A stretch of 64,000 nucleotides of DNA. Source: Kitasatospora sp. NBC_00374. GTDB lineage: Bacteria > Actinomycetota > Actinomycetes > Streptomycetales > Streptomycetaceae. The DNA lies in contig NZ_CP107964.1 of NCBI RefSeq assembly GCF_041434935.1, forward strand, positions 310,001-374,000, in the 5' to 3' direction. Positions 26,299-35,777 of this stretch are shown here, piece after piece; within the stretch, counting starts at the first letter, position 1; every line of letters begins with the position of its first letter. Below the pieces are notes generated by a model, which was not told the DNA's origin, searched no databases, and saw only the letters and a list, made by a program, of their open reading frames with translations. The translations under genes and the position numbers were made by a program.

Positions 26299-27651
26299 TC
26301 ACCGGCGGGCACCGTCCCCGGCCGTGCGGGCCGCCTCGCGGGCGAGTCCGACCAGCAGTCCCTCGCTGCCGGGGCGGCCGACCAGCTGCATGGCCAGCGG
26401 CGCCTCGCCGTCCGCGGACCGGCCGACCGGGAAGGTGAGGGCGGGCAGTCCGGCGAAGCTCGCGACCGGGGTGTAGCCGATCTCCCGGTCGTAGTCCGGG
26501 TGACCGGGGGTGACCAGTGAGGAGGCCGCGCGCTGCGCCCCGCGCGGGCGGGGCACGTCCGGGTCGAGCGGCAGCAGCCAGACGTCCACGGCGGCGTCGT
26601 CGAACAGGCGCGGTACCCCGGCCCGGGTCCGGGCGAGCTGTTCCTCGATCTCGCGGTGGCGCGGTTCGTCGATCGCCGCGCCGGAGTCGACGGCGCGGCG
26701 GGTGGAGGGTGACAGTTCGTCGGCGATCCGAGGGTCCCAGCCGAGGCTGCCCTGCCAGGCCTGCCGGGCGCACAGCTCCCAGGCGGCGCCGCGCAGGTCC
26801 CACAGCTCGCCGAGCCGGGCGGTGGACACCCGGTGCCCATGGGCGGCCAGGAGCTCTCCGGCGGTCCTCAGCGCGTCCAGGATCTCCGGTTCGGCGCCGC
26901 CCTCGGCCACCTCGGCAACCACACCGATCCGCAGGCCCCGGCGGTGCTCGGCACGCGGGATCGGCAGGCCGGACAGCTCGGCGAGCAGCGCCAGGTCGTC
27001 GGCGGTCCGGGCGACCCAGCCCGGGGCGTCCATCGCGGGACTGAGCGGGAGCATGCCGCGGACGGCGGCCGGATCGTGGGTCATCCGCAGGCCGACCACG
27101 CCGCAGCGGCCGGCCGGCCAGCGGACCGAGCCGAGCACGTCGGTGCCGAGCGCGAGGTCGCAGATGCCTGCGGCGACGGCGACGCCGCAGCCCGTGCTGG
27201 AGCCGGCCGGGTCGATCCGCGGGAACCAGGGGTTGCCGCAGCCGGAGCCGATGCCGATGTTGAGTTCGGTGGTGACCACCTTGGCGACGGTGGCCAGGCC
27301 GTGGCCTGCGGCGAGGACGGCGGCGCTGCGCGCCGGGTGGTGGCGGTAGCGGCGCAGCCCCAGCCGGGTCGCGAAGCCGGCCACGTCGACGGTGTCCTTG
27401 ACGCCGAGCCGCAGCGGTGGCGCCTGCGGGCCGCCGGGCCGCAGTTCGACGCAGGCCCGGTAGCGGTGGTCGGACTCGCGGGCCCAGTCGTCGGCGAGCG
27501 CGTTCCACTCGCTCAGCGCGAGGCCTCCCCCGTCGAGCAGGGCCAGCCGGTCGCGCAGCGGCAGGGCGAGCACCGGCGGCGGCGCGGTGTCCGGCCCGGT
27601 GGGCCGGCCCGCCGTGAAGTACTCGGTGGCGGCCTGTGCGACGTCAGGCAT
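26299..27651 (-). CDS. Amidase-signature family enzyme, last gene of the operon
   Basis: A 450-residue protein; ATG 27651 overlaps the preceding lyase gene by 8 bp. The amidase Ser-cisSer-Lys triad is present: GVKDTVDVAG (Lys), AGSSTGCGVAVAAG (cis-Ser) and GTDVLGSVRWPA (nucleophile; the usual GGS is LGS). In primary metabolism these enzymes hydrolyse amides; in biosynthetic clusters relatives also make or trim amide bonds. Its paralogue is encoded at 34437-35777, but the two differ strongly outside the core. Which amide it acts on is unknown. Confidence 0.85.
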   Translation of the reverse strand: MPDVAQAATEYFTAGRPTGPDTAPPPVLALPLRDRLALLDGGGLALSEWNALADDWARESDHRYRACVELRPGGPQAPPLRLGVKDTVDVAGFATRLGLRRYRHHPARSAAVLAAGHGLATVAKVVTTELNIGIGSGCGNPWFPRIDPAGSSTGCGVAVAAGICDLALGTDVLGSVRWPAGRCGVVGLRMTHDPAAVRGMLPLSPAMDAPGWVARTADDLALLAELSGLPIPRAEHRRGLRIGVVAEVAEGGAEPEILDALRTAGELLAAHGHRVSTARLGELWDLRGAAWELCARQAWQGSLGWDPRIADELSPSTRRAVDSGAAIDEPRHREIEEQLARTRAGVPRLFDDAAVDVWLLPLDPDVPRPRGAQRAASSLVTPGHPDYDREIGYTPVASFAGLPALTFPVGRSADGEAPLAMQLVGRPGSEGLLVGLAREAARTAGDGARR

Positions 27652-29332
27652 GGGTGTCCTCCGCGATCCTTGCGGGCGGGCCGGCCTGGGCCGCCGCCTG
27701 TGCTGTTCCGGGGGTCCGCGCTGCTGCGGATGTCAGTGCCGTTCCCGGGCCCCGCGCCGTTCCCGAGGTGCGCAGCGCCTCGGCGAGGGAGGCGAGTTCG
27801 GTGTCCAGCCGGCGGTCGGCGGTCATGAACGCGACGTGGCGGCGCACCAGCCGGTACACCTCGGCGGTGCCCGGGCCGAGCAGGTGGGCGCCGCGCAGGT
27901 CGGCGGCCTGGCACAGGGCCGCGAGCTGGATCGCGGCGGCCTCGAAGACCAGGCCGGTCACCGTACGGGTGCTGCGGGCTCCGATGGTGGCCATGCTGAC
28001 CTTGTCCTGGTTGTGGGCCTCGGTCGAGCGGGAGAACGCGGTGGCCGGCATACCCAGTGAGAGTGCCTCGGCGACCAGCGCGGAGCAGGCGATCTGGGCG
28101 CCCTTGAAACCGTGGTGCAGGCCGGCCCGGGGGTCGCCGGGTGCGGTCGGGGCGGTCAGCCCGGCGGTCAGGCCGTTGCTGAACTTCTCGTCGACCACGC
28201 AGGCGAGTTGACGGTCCAGCAGGTCGCCGACACTGGCGACGGCCACCCGCAGGCTGTCCATGGCGAGGCCGACGTGGCCGCCGTAGAAGTTGCCGCCGTT
28301 GTGGACCCGGTCGCCGTCCGGGTCGAACAGCGGGTTGTCGTTGGTGGAGTTGATCTCGGTGTCGAGCCAGCGGTCGACCCAGTCGAGGGTGTCGTGCAGG
28401 ACGCCGATCACGTGGGGGGCACACCGCACCGAGTAGCGGTCCTGGATGGGGTGGTCAAGACGGCGGTAGTGCTCGGGGGCGGCGCCGTCGTCGTCGGCTC
28501 GGTTGTCGTGCAGGACCCCGGCGTGGTCACGGGCGAGGCGCGAGCCGTCCAGCAGGGCGCGGATCCGGGCGGCGGAGCGGACCTGGCCCGGGTGGGGTTT
28601 CTGCCGGTGGATCACCGGGTGGTAGTGGTCGCGGTTGCCGAGCAGGACCTCGACGGCGAGCGCGGTGCAGGCCTCGGCGACGTCGGCGAGCCGGCGGGCC
28701 TCGGCGGCGGCGTGGACGGCGAAGGCGGCCATGAAGGAGGTGCCGTTGATCAGTGCGAGGGCCTCCTTGGGCTGGAGGTCCAGCGGTCGCAGCCCGGCGG
28801 CGGCCAGCGCCTCTCGGGCCGGGCGCCGTTCGCCGCGGTGGACGGCGGTGCCCTCGCCGATCAGCAACGAGGCCAGGTAGCAGAGCGGGACGAGGTCGCC
28901 GCTGGCGCCGACCGAGCCGCGTTCGGGGATCTGCGGCAGGATGTCGTGCCGCAGGCAGTTCAGCAGCAGGTCGACCACGTCGCGGCGGACGCCGGAGCAG
29001 CCGCGGGCCAGGCAGTTGGCCCGGATCAGCATGGTGGCGCGGACGATCGGGGCGCAGGCCTCGGGGCCGCTGCCCACCAGGTGGTAGCGGATCAGGTTGT
29101 GCTGGAGCTCGGCGGCCGCGGCCGCGGGGATGTGGCCGATGTTGCGGTCGCCGAAGCCGGTGGTGACGCCGTAGAGCGGTTCGCCGGAGGCGACCAGGCG
29201 GTCGCGCAGGCCGACCGAGCGGTTCATCCGGTCGGCGGTGGGCCCGTCGAGGCCGACCGGGTCGTGCAGGGGTCCGTCGGCCAGCCGGGCGACGGTGGCG
29301 GGGGTGAGTTCGCCGGTGCCGAGGCGGATCAT
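27644..29332 (-). CDS. MIO-dependent aromatic amino acid ammonia-lyase or 2,3-aminomutase
   Basis: A 562-residue member of the HAL/PAL family. It has the catalytic Tyr loop YGVTTGFGDRN (Y54) and the MIO-forming Ala143-Ser144-Gly145 in GSVGASGDLVPL. The substrate-selectivity pair is Tyr83-His84 (LQHNLIRYHLVG): neither Ser-His of histidases, Phe-Leu of PAL nor His-Leu of TAL. Further on, EAHNQDKVSM resembles the NQD motif of PAL/TAL/aminomutases, not the QEDHVSM of histidases, so an aromatic substrate is likelier than histidine. It shares ATGA with the DAHP synthase gene upstream. Product: an aryl acrylate or a beta-aryl-beta-amino acid (inference). Confidence 0.85.
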   Translation of the reverse strand: MIRLGTGELTPATVARLADGPLHDPVGLDGPTADRMNRSVGLRDRLVASGEPLYGVTTGFGDRNIGHIPAAAAAELQHNLIRYHLVGSGPEACAPIVRATMLIRANCLARGCSGVRRDVVDLLLNCLRHDILPQIPERGSVGASGDLVPLCYLASLLIGEGTAVHRGERRPAREALAAAGLRPLDLQPKEALALINGTSFMAAFAVHAAAEARRLADVAEACTALAVEVLLGNRDHYHPVIHRQKPHPGQVRSAARIRALLDGSRLARDHAGVLHDNRADDDGAAPEHYRRLDHPIQDRYSVRCAPHVIGVLHDTLDWVDRWLDTEINSTNDNPLFDPDGDRVHNGGNFYGGHVGLAMDSLRVAVASVGDLLDRQLACVVDEKFSNGLTAGLTAPTAPGDPRAGLHHGFKGAQIACSALVAEALSLGMPATAFSRSTEAHNQDKVSMATIGARSTRTVTGLVFEAAAIQLAALCQAADLRGAHLLGPGTAEVYRLVRRHVAFMTADRRLDTELASLAEALRTSGTARGPGTALTSAAARTPGTAQAAAQAGPPARIAEDTHA

Positions 29333-30489
29333 CCGGCCTCCTCGGTGAACGCGGTGACGGCGAGCCGGGCCTGTTCGGGGTTGAGCCGTGGGTCGCAGGC
29401 GGTCCAGTAGCGGGGCTGGACGGCGGGGTCGTGGTGGGCGCTGACGCATTCGGTGACGTCGTCGGGGGTGAGTTCGAGGTGCAGGCCGCCGGGGTGCTGG
29501 CCGAGACTGCGCAGGACGCGGACGCAGGAGCGGATCTCGGAGAGGACGGCGGCCGTCCGGCGGATCTTGCGGCCGGCGGGTGAGCGTTCGGTGTTGCCGT
29601 GCATGGGGTCGCAGATCCAGGCGGGGCGCAGGCCTGCCTCGGCGGCGGCGCGGACCAGGCCGGGCAGGACCGGTTCGACGAGGTCTGCGCCGAGCCGCAG
29701 GATGAAGGAGAGCCGGCCGGGGATCCCCTCGGGGTCGAGGGCGGCGGCCAGGGCGGTGAGGTCGGCGGCGGTGGTGGTGGGACCGAGTTTGACGGCGACC
29801 GGGTTGGCGGTGGCGGCGAGCGCGGCGACGTGCCGGCCGGCCGGATCGCGGGTTCGTTCGCCGATCCACAGCAGGTGGGCGGAGGTCAGGTGGAGCTGCC
29901 CGCCGTCGGTGCGGGTGAGCGGGAGTTCGTAGTCGAGGAGCAGCGCTTCGTGGCTGGTGAACACCGGGCGGCCGCCGGCGGTGCGTTCGTCGTCCAGGTG
30001 GCGGTGGATCTCGGCGGCCAGCCGGTGGGCGGTGAGCAGGCGCTGCGGGTCGGGGATGCGGGCCTCGGCGGTGGGCAGGGCGCTGTTGACGGCGTCGCCG
30101 CGGTAGACCGGCAGGCTCTCGCCGTAGGGTCCGGGTTCGTAGGGCTGGGAGCGGGGTTTGGCGAACTGGCCGGCGATCCGGCCGACGGTGACCGTCTCGC
30201 GGCCGGTGCCGCTCTCCACCAGGTCGGCGAGTTCGCCGAGTTGGGCGGCCTTGCGGCGGACGGTGTGGGCTGACACCTCGGCGAAGAGTTCGGCGCAGTC
30301 GCCGCCCTGGATCAGGTGGGCGCGGCCAGCCGCGACCTCGGCGAGGCGTCGGCGCAGGTCCAGGCAGTCGTCCAGGGCGACCAGCGGGGGCTGTTCGCGC
30401 AGCCGGGCGGTGACCTGGTCCACGGCCGACTGCACGGGCCACCCGGCCTCGGGGCCGGGTGCCGTTTCGGCGGTGAACAGTGCTGACAT
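29329..30489 (-). CDS. Class II DAHP synthase, short secondary-metabolism form
   Basis: A 386-residue class II 3-deoxy-D-arabino-heptulosonate-7-phosphate synthase, the entry enzyme of the shikimate pathway. Recognisable segments: LIQGGDCAELFAE, RIAGQFAKPRSQPYEPGPYG, GRPVFTSHEALLLDYE, TANPVAVKLGPTT, WICDPMHGNTERS and GGLHLELTPDDVTEC. It lacks the roughly 60 extra residues of housekeeping actinobacterial enzymes (about 450 aa, with allosteric extensions), like PhzC-type cluster enzymes. It probably raises aromatic amino acid supply for the neighbouring lyase. ATG 30489; 28 bp after the ATP-grasp gene. Confidence 0.93.
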   Translation of the reverse strand: MSALFTAETAPGPEAGWPVQSAVDQVTARLREQPPLVALDDCLDLRRRLAEVAAGRAHLIQGGDCAELFAEVSAHTVRRKAAQLGELADLVESGTGRETVTVGRIAGQFAKPRSQPYEPGPYGESLPVYRGDAVNSALPTAEARIPDPQRLLTAHRLAAEIHRHLDDERTAGGRPVFTSHEALLLDYELPLTRTDGGQLHLTSAHLLWIGERTRDPAGRHVAALAATANPVAVKLGPTTTAADLTALAAALDPEGIPGRLSFILRLGADLVEPVLPGLVRAAAEAGLRPAWICDPMHGNTERSPAGRKIRRTAAVLSEIRSCVRVLRSLGQHPGGLHLELTPDDVTECVSAHHDPAVQPRYWTACDPRLNPEQARLAVTAFTEEAG

Positions 30490-30517
30490 AGTCGGGTGCC
30501 GTCCGTTCGGTGTCGGG

Positions 30518-31819
30518 TCAGTCTCGGGTCCGCAGGGCGATCGCCGCGAGGCAGCGCCGCTCGATCTCGTCCAGCGCCCCGGGGGTGGCGGCGTCGACCA
30601 CGAACATCGCGGCCCGGTCGCCGGACTGCCGGACCGGCGCGAGGTGGGTGCCGGCCGGTTTGAGGGCCACGACGCAGCGCAGTGCGGACGGGTCGCCCGG
30701 GGCGGCGCAGTCGGCGACCTGGGCGCGGACCTCGGCCGGGTCGAACCACTGCGGTTCGGTGGCGAGGGCGGGCCGGACCACGAGGTCGGTGAGGACGCCG
30801 GGCTCGTGCGGGAGGTAGACCTGGCGGGCGTAGCGCTGCGGCCGGGCCGGGTGGGGGCGTTCACCGAGGGCTACGGCGACCACGGCGTCCTCCAGCGGCG
30901 CCAGGGTGGCGAGCCAGTGCAGGGCCATGATGCTGTCGCCGGGCGGCCGGGCGGCGATCTCGATCAGGGCGATCCGTCCGTCGGAGCCGATCCGGTACTC
31001 GGCGTGGGCCATGCCGGTGTCGAAGGCGAGCCGGTCCAGCACGGCTCGGTGCACGGCGTACAGCCGCTCGAGGGTGGGCTCGTCCAGGTCGGGGGCGGGG
31101 GTGGTGTGTCCCATTTCGACGAAGTAGTCGCTGGTGACCTCGGTGGTGCGCTTCCCGGTGGTGCCGAGGTAGTGGACCTCGCCGTGCAGGCTGAGCGACT
31201 CGACGGAGTACTCGGGGCCCTCGGCCCGCCGTTCGAACAGCAGTGTCTCCTCGGGTCCGTACGCGGTGAGGCTGTCCAGCAGCGCCCGGCGGTCGGCGAC
31301 CAGGCGCACCCCGGAGCTGGCGAGCCGGCCGACCGGTTTGACGACCAGCGGGAAGCCGTCCCAGGCGGCGACGGCCTCGGCGCGGCCCGCGGCGGGGACC
31401 AGGGCGGAGTCCGGACTCCAGTCGGCGAGGTAGCGGCGCTGGAGGTGTTTGTTGCGGCAGACCCGGGCGGCCCGCAGGCCGGGCGAGCGCACGCCGAGCA
31501 GGTCGGCGACGACGGCGGCGCCCTCCACGTACTCCTCGCGCAGGCAGCACAGGCCGCGGATGTCGTAGGCCTGGGCCCAGGCGGCGGCCCGGTCGGCGAG
31601 GGCGGCGTGGTCGTCGGGCTCGATCAGGTCGGCGTCGGCGACCCGGTCGAGCGGGTGGCCCGGTGTGTCGCGGCCGGCCAGCAGGGTGTCGGCGTGCGGG
31701 GTGGGTGCGTCCAGGACGAGCAGGTCGAGGCCGCGGGCGCGGGCGGCGTCCAGCCAGCGCTGGTTCCAGGCCACGGTGAGTCCGCCGAGCAGCAGCAGGG
31801 CGGGGCGTCGGTTCTCCAT
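30518..31819 (-). CDS. ATP-grasp ligase, copy 2
   Basis: A 433-residue ATP-grasp protein. Core features: REEYVEGAAVVADLLG and VCRNKHLQRRYLADWSP in the N-terminal part, FPLVVKPVGRLASSGV (ATP-binding Lys and Gly/Ser loop), VESLSLHGEVHYLGTTGKRT, and the metal-binding end GMAHAEYRIGSDGRIALIE then IAARPPGD. The family joins a carboxylate to an amine or thiol through an acyl phosphate. It is paralogous to the product of 33118-34440, with the MFS gene in between: probably a duplication. It may form an amide or peptide bond in the pathway; substrates are unknown. 7 bp after the MFS gene. Confidence 0.87.
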   Translation of the reverse strand: MENRRPALLLLGGLTVAWNQRWLDAARARGLDLLVLDAPTPHADTLLAGRDTPGHPLDRVADADLIEPDDHAALADRAAAWAQAYDIRGLCCLREEYVEGAAVVADLLGVRSPGLRAARVCRNKHLQRRYLADWSPDSALVPAAGRAEAVAAWDGFPLVVKPVGRLASSGVRLVADRRALLDSLTAYGPEETLLFERRAEGPEYSVESLSLHGEVHYLGTTGKRTTEVTSDYFVEMGHTTPAPDLDEPTLERLYAVHRAVLDRLAFDTGMAHAEYRIGSDGRIALIEIAARPPGDSIMALHWLATLAPLEDAVVAVALGERPHPARPQRYARQVYLPHEPGVLTDLVVRPALATEPQWFDPAEVRAQVADCAAPGDPSALRCVVALKPAGTHLAPVRQSGDRAAMFVVDAATPGALDEIERRCLAAIALRTRD

Positions 31820-31826
31820 GGTCGCG

Positions 31827-33125
31827 TTACCTTCCGGTGCCGGCCGGTGCGAGTTCGGGCTCGCTCTCCGGGGGGCGGGACTCGACCCGCCGCACGATGG
31901 TGCTCGTGGTCATGACGATGCCGAGGGCCAGGACACCGAGGCCGCAGCACAGGTAGATCAGCCGGAGCGTCAAGGTGGAGACGAAGGCCGCGAGGACGAT
32001 GTACACACCCATCCGGCAGATCCCGACGGTGGTGATCAGCAGGGCCATCACCCGGCCCTGGATGTCGACCGGGACCTGTTCCTGGACCCGCGTGCGGAAG
32101 ATGTAGAACGCCTGGAAGTTGATGCCGGCCAGGGCGTAGAAGACCATCGGCTGGGCGAGTCCGTCGGCCTGCCAGAGCAGGATCAGGGTCAGACCCATGC
32201 CGATCAGGCCGTAGCAGGCGAGCCGGTCGCGGTTGAAGCGAGCGGTCAGCAGCGGTAGGACGAGCCCGCCGAGGATGGCGCCGACGGCGAACATCGCGTC
32301 GATGAATCCGAGGCCGCTGGCTCCGACCTGCAGCACGCTCTCGGCGTACGGAGCGACCAGGGTGTTCATCATGTACAGCACGGCGAACAGCACCAGCAGC
32401 ATGGTGTACGAGGGCAGGGTCGCCGGGTGGGTGCGCAGGTAGGTGAAGCCGGCGGCGGCCCGGCGGACCGTCTCGCGCCAGCCGTCGCCGCCCTCCTTGG
32501 TGATGACCCGGGTGCTCCTGACGCCGGACACGAACAGCGCGGACACGGTGAAGGACACCAGGTTGATGGCGAGTACCCAGGTGACCGAGGAGGCGGCGAT
32601 CAGGAAGCCGCCGGCGGCGGTGCCGATGACGTTGCCGATCTGGACGGCGACGCCGGTGGTGGCGTTGGCGGCCAGCAGCTTCCGGACCGGGACGATCTCG
32701 CGCACCATGGTGGTGCCGGTGGGTACGGCGGTGGACTCGGTGAGGCCGAGGACGAAGACCATCACGAACACGTGCCAGGTCCTCAGGTGGCCGGTGGCCT
32801 GGAGGGTGACGGTGGCGGCCAGGGTGAGGACGGAGACCAGGTCGGCGCAGACGAACACCCAGCGGCGCTCGAACCTGTCGATCGCCACGCCGATCAGCGG
32901 GCCGAAGAAGACGCCGGGGATGGCTGCGGTGAGCAGCACCAGGGCGACCGCCCGGGGGCTGTCGGTCATCTGGAGCACCAGCAGGCAGTTGGCGATGAAC
33001 TGCATGCCGTTGCCGACGTTGGTGACCAGCATGGCGGCGGCGATCCGCCGGTAGCCGGGCGGGCGCAGGGGGTCGAGCCGCTCCAGGACCAGGGCGCGCA
33101 GGGACTGCGCGCGGGATTCAGCCAC
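31827..33125 (-). CDS. MFS transporter, probable product exporter
   Basis: A 432-residue major facilitator protein; GTG 33125 overlaps the preceding gene by 8 bp. About twelve hydrophobic segments are visible, with the MFS loop 2-3 motif variant GVAIDRFERRW and the mirrored segment in the second half (LLTARFNRDRLACYGLIG). It resembles enterobactin exporter EntS/drug-efflux type MFS proteins in overall layout (inference). Being inside the operon between two ATP-grasp genes, it most likely exports the end product and gives self-resistance. Confidence 0.88.
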   Translation of the reverse strand: MAESRAQSLRALVLERLDPLRPPGYRRIAAAMLVTNVGNGMQFIANCLLVLQMTDSPRAVALVLLTAAIPGVFFGPLIGVAIDRFERRWVFVCADLVSVLTLAATVTLQATGHLRTWHVFVMVFVLGLTESTAVPTGTTMVREIVPVRKLLAANATTGVAVQIGNVIGTAAGGFLIAASSVTWVLAINLVSFTVSALFVSGVRSTRVITKEGGDGWRETVRRAAAGFTYLRTHPATLPSYTMLLVLFAVLYMMNTLVAPYAESVLQVGASGLGFIDAMFAVGAILGGLVLPLLTARFNRDRLACYGLIGMGLTLILLWQADGLAQPMVFYALAGINFQAFYIFRTRVQEQVPVDIQGRVMALLITTVGICRMGVYIVLAAFVSTLTLRLIYLCCGLGVLALGIVMTTSTIVRRVESRPPESEPELAPAGTGR

Positions 33126-34440
33126 GGGGGTCGACCTCCACGGTCAGGGCGGCGTCGACGCGGGCCTGCAGGGCGTCGAGTTCGGCGGGGGTCGGGGCGT
33201 CGATGACGTACATCGCCGAGCGGTCGGAGGAGGCGCGGATGGCGGACAGTTCATCGCCGCGGGATCGGCCGGCGACGATCATGTGGATGGCGCCGGGTTC
33301 GCCGTCGAGCGGTTTGACGGCGGGCCACATCCAGTGGTCGGCGAGCCAGCTGACCTCGGTGTCCAGGCCGGGGGCGGTGACGTCGCGCAGTACGCCGGGG
33401 GTGTGCTCGGGGTAGACCTGGCGGACGTAGCGGCGCGGTTCGGGGTAGCGGGTGGGCTCGCCGAGGGCGACGGTGAGCATCGCCTCCTCCAGCGGAGCGC
33501 CGGTGGCCAGGTGATAGAGGGTGAGGATGTTGTCGCCGCCGGCCCGGGCGGCGATCTCCATCAGTCGGACGGTGCCGTCGGGGGCGATCCGGTACTCGGC
33601 GTGCGCGATGCCGTCGCGGAAGTCGAGCCGGCGCAGGACGGCGGCGTTGACGGCGAGCAGGGCGGCGCGGGTGGCGTCGTCCAGGTCGGGGTCGGGGACG
33701 GTGTGGCCGAGTTCCACGAACCAGCGGGCGGCGTCGTCCCCGCCCTCGTTGGTGCGCTTTCCGGTGACGGCGGCGAAGACCGTCTCGCCGTGCTGGACGA
33801 GGGACTCGACGGAGACCTCGTGTCCGTGGGCGAGTTCCTCGACCAGCAGGGGTTCGGCACCGTCGCGGTCGGCGAGGACGGCGGTGAGCGCGGCCGGGTC
33901 GTCGACCCGTTCGACCCCTGAACTGGCCTGCCCGTCGAGGGGTTTGACGACGGCGGGGTAGTGCGTCCAGGCGGCGGCGCGTTCGGTGCGGGCGGTGGGC
34001 GGGAGCAGGACCGCGCGGGGGCTCCAGTCGGCGAGGTAGCGGCGTTGGAGCAGCTTGTTGCGGCAGACCCGGCCGGCCCGCAGGCCCGGTGCGGGCAGAC
34101 CGAGCAGGTCGGCGACGACGGCGGTCGCCTCGACGTAGTCCTCGCCGAACGGGACGACGGCCCGGACGGTGTGTCCGGCGGCCTGCCAGTCGAGGATCTG
34201 CTGGACGATCTCCTCGTGCCGCTCGCCCGGGAGCCAGGCCAGTTCGGCGAGGCCGGCCAGCGGGTGGTCGCTCCGCTCGCGGCGGGCCCGGTCGAAGCGG
34301 CGGGCCCGGGGGGTGTCGGCGTCGATGCCGAGTACGGTCAGGCCGCGGCGCAGCGCGGCCGGCACCAGTTCGGGGTAGCGGCCGCCCAGCATCGCGCCGA
34401 GCAGGACCACCGCACCGGGCTCGGTCGGTGTTGTCGTCAT
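33118..34440 (-). CDS. ATP-grasp ligase, copy 1
   Basis: A 440-residue ATP-grasp protein sharing with its paralogue GEDYVEATAVVADLLGLP, VCRNKLLQRRYLADWSP, a PAVVKPLDGQASSGV loop and GIAHAEYRIAPDGTVRLME followed by IAARAGGD. These are the ATP- and Mg-binding parts; the N-terminal acyl-substrate region differs more. The ATG at 34440 overlaps the stop of the upstream amidase gene (ATGA). Two non-identical ligases suggest two successive amide/peptide bond formations (inference). Confidence 0.87.
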   Translation of the reverse strand: MTTTPTEPGAVVLLGAMLGGRYPELVPAALRRGLTVLGIDADTPRARRFDRARRERSDHPLAGLAELAWLPGERHEEIVQQILDWQAAGHTVRAVVPFGEDYVEATAVVADLLGLPAPGLRAGRVCRNKLLQRRYLADWSPRAVLLPPTARTERAAAWTHYPAVVKPLDGQASSGVERVDDPAALTAVLADRDGAEPLLVEELAHGHEVSVESLVQHGETVFAAVTGKRTNEGGDDAARWFVELGHTVPDPDLDDATRAALLAVNAAVLRRLDFRDGIAHAEYRIAPDGTVRLMEIAARAGGDNILTLYHLATGAPLEEAMLTVALGEPTRYPEPRRYVRQVYPEHTPGVLRDVTAPGLDTEVSWLADHWMWPAVKPLDGEPGAIHMIVAGRSRGDELSAIRASSDRSAMYVIDAPTPAELDALQARVDAALTVEVDPRG

Positions 34441-35777
34441 GAGTGTGCCGTCCGTCTCATCGTGTCGGTGATCGCCCCGGCCAGCCGTTCGAGGGTTTCG
34501 GCGACGGTGACCAGCAGGTCGTCGGCGCCGGGGGCGGCCAGCACCTGGACGCCGAGCGGGGAGTCCTGCTCGCTGAGGGCGAGCGGGATCGCCAGCACCG
34601 GCAGCCGGGCGTAGTTGGCGATCAGGGTGAGTTCGCCGCCGCCGGGGGCGGCGCCGTCGAGGGTGCTCGCGGCGGGCGGGCCGGCCAGGTCGGGGAGGCC
34701 GGCCTCCAGTGGCAGGACCAGCAGGTCGAGCTGCTCGGTGAGCAGCGCCGTGAGCAGCTTCTCGGCCCGGTCCTGGCCGTCCTTCAGGGCGGTGTGGCGG
34801 GTCTCGTCGGTGGCGGCGCCGCGCCGGATGGCCGTCAGGGTGTCCGGTCCGACGGTGACCCCGGGGGCGTCCAGGACGGGGGCATAGCTGTCGTGGGCCT
34901 CACGGGCGAGCAGTTCGGCGGCGGGGGCGCGCAGCTCCCAGATGTCGTCCAGCGGGGCGGTGACGCCCCGGTGGCCGTGGTCGGCGAGGACCCGGTGGAC
35001 GGCGTCCAGCAGGGCGCGGACCTGCGGGTGCAGGGGTTCGCCGGGGGGTGCGGCGGCGGCGTACCGCAGCTGTCCGGGTGCGGTGGCGGGCGCGGCGCCG
35101 AAGCAGTCGGCGAGGGCGTGGCGGCGCCAGAGCCAGCCGAGGTCGGCGGCGGTCCGCGTGACCAGGCCGACCGATTCCATGCTCGGGGAGACGGCGTGCA
35201 CGCCGGCCAGCAGGTCGGGGTGCGGGGTGACGCGCAGGGCGGTGACCCCGCAGTAGACCGCGGGCCAGCGCAGCGAGCCGCCGGAGTCGCTGCCCACCGA
35301 GACGTCGCAGTAGCCGGCCGCGACGGCGACCGCGGACCCGCAGGAGGAGCCGGCGGTGGACACGTGCGGGTAGCGGGGGTTGCGGCTCGGTTTGGTGGTG
35401 CCGAGGGCGCACTCGGTGGTGGTGACCTTGCCGACGCAGGCCAGGCCGCGGGCGGCCAGGCGGGCGGCGACCTCGGCGGAGTCGGCGGGGTAGTCGCGGT
35501 AGCCGCTGCGGATGCCGAGCCGGGTGGGGCGGCCGGCCACGTGGATGGTGTCCTTGTAGCTGACCGAGGTGCGCTCGGGAACGGACGCGTCGGCGGTGTC
35601 CGCGGGCCGCCAGTCGGTGAAGGCGCGGATCAGCGGGTCGGTGCGGCGGATGTGGTCGAGCAGGGTGGCACGGTACGCGGCGGGGTCGAGTTCGCCGGCA
35701 TCCAGCCGGCGCCGGCGTTCGGCGAGCGGCAGCAACAGCGCGGGCGGGATCGTTGTCCGACGGTCCTGGGCGGGCAT
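34437..35777 (-). CDS. Amidase-signature family enzyme with complete catalytic triad
   Basis: A 446-residue amidase. The triad is canonical: Lys in VSYKDTIHVAG, cis-Ser in TAGSSCGSAVAVAAG, nucleophilic Ser in GSDSGGSLRWPA. ATG 35777 overlaps the upstream ligase stop by one base (TGATG). Compared with the second amidase of the operon, this one keeps the standard GGS at the nucleophile. Role in the cluster unknown: hydrolysis of a protecting amide or acyl transfer are both possible. Confidence 0.87.
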   Translation of the reverse strand: MPAQDRRTTIPPALLLPLAERRRRLDAGELDPAAYRATLLDHIRRTDPLIRAFTDWRPADTADASVPERTSVSYKDTIHVAGRPTRLGIRSGYRDYPADSAEVAARLAARGLACVGKVTTTECALGTTKPSRNPRYPHVSTAGSSCGSAVAVAAGYCDVSVGSDSGGSLRWPAVYCGVTALRVTPHPDLLAGVHAVSPSMESVGLVTRTAADLGWLWRRHALADCFGAAPATAPGQLRYAAAAPPGEPLHPQVRALLDAVHRVLADHGHRGVTAPLDDIWELRAPAAELLAREAHDSYAPVLDAPGVTVGPDTLTAIRRGAATDETRHTALKDGQDRAEKLLTALLTEQLDLLVLPLEAGLPDLAGPPAASTLDGAAPGGGELTLIANYARLPVLAIPLALSEQDSPLGVQVLAAPGADDLLVTVAETLERLAGAITDTMRRTAHS

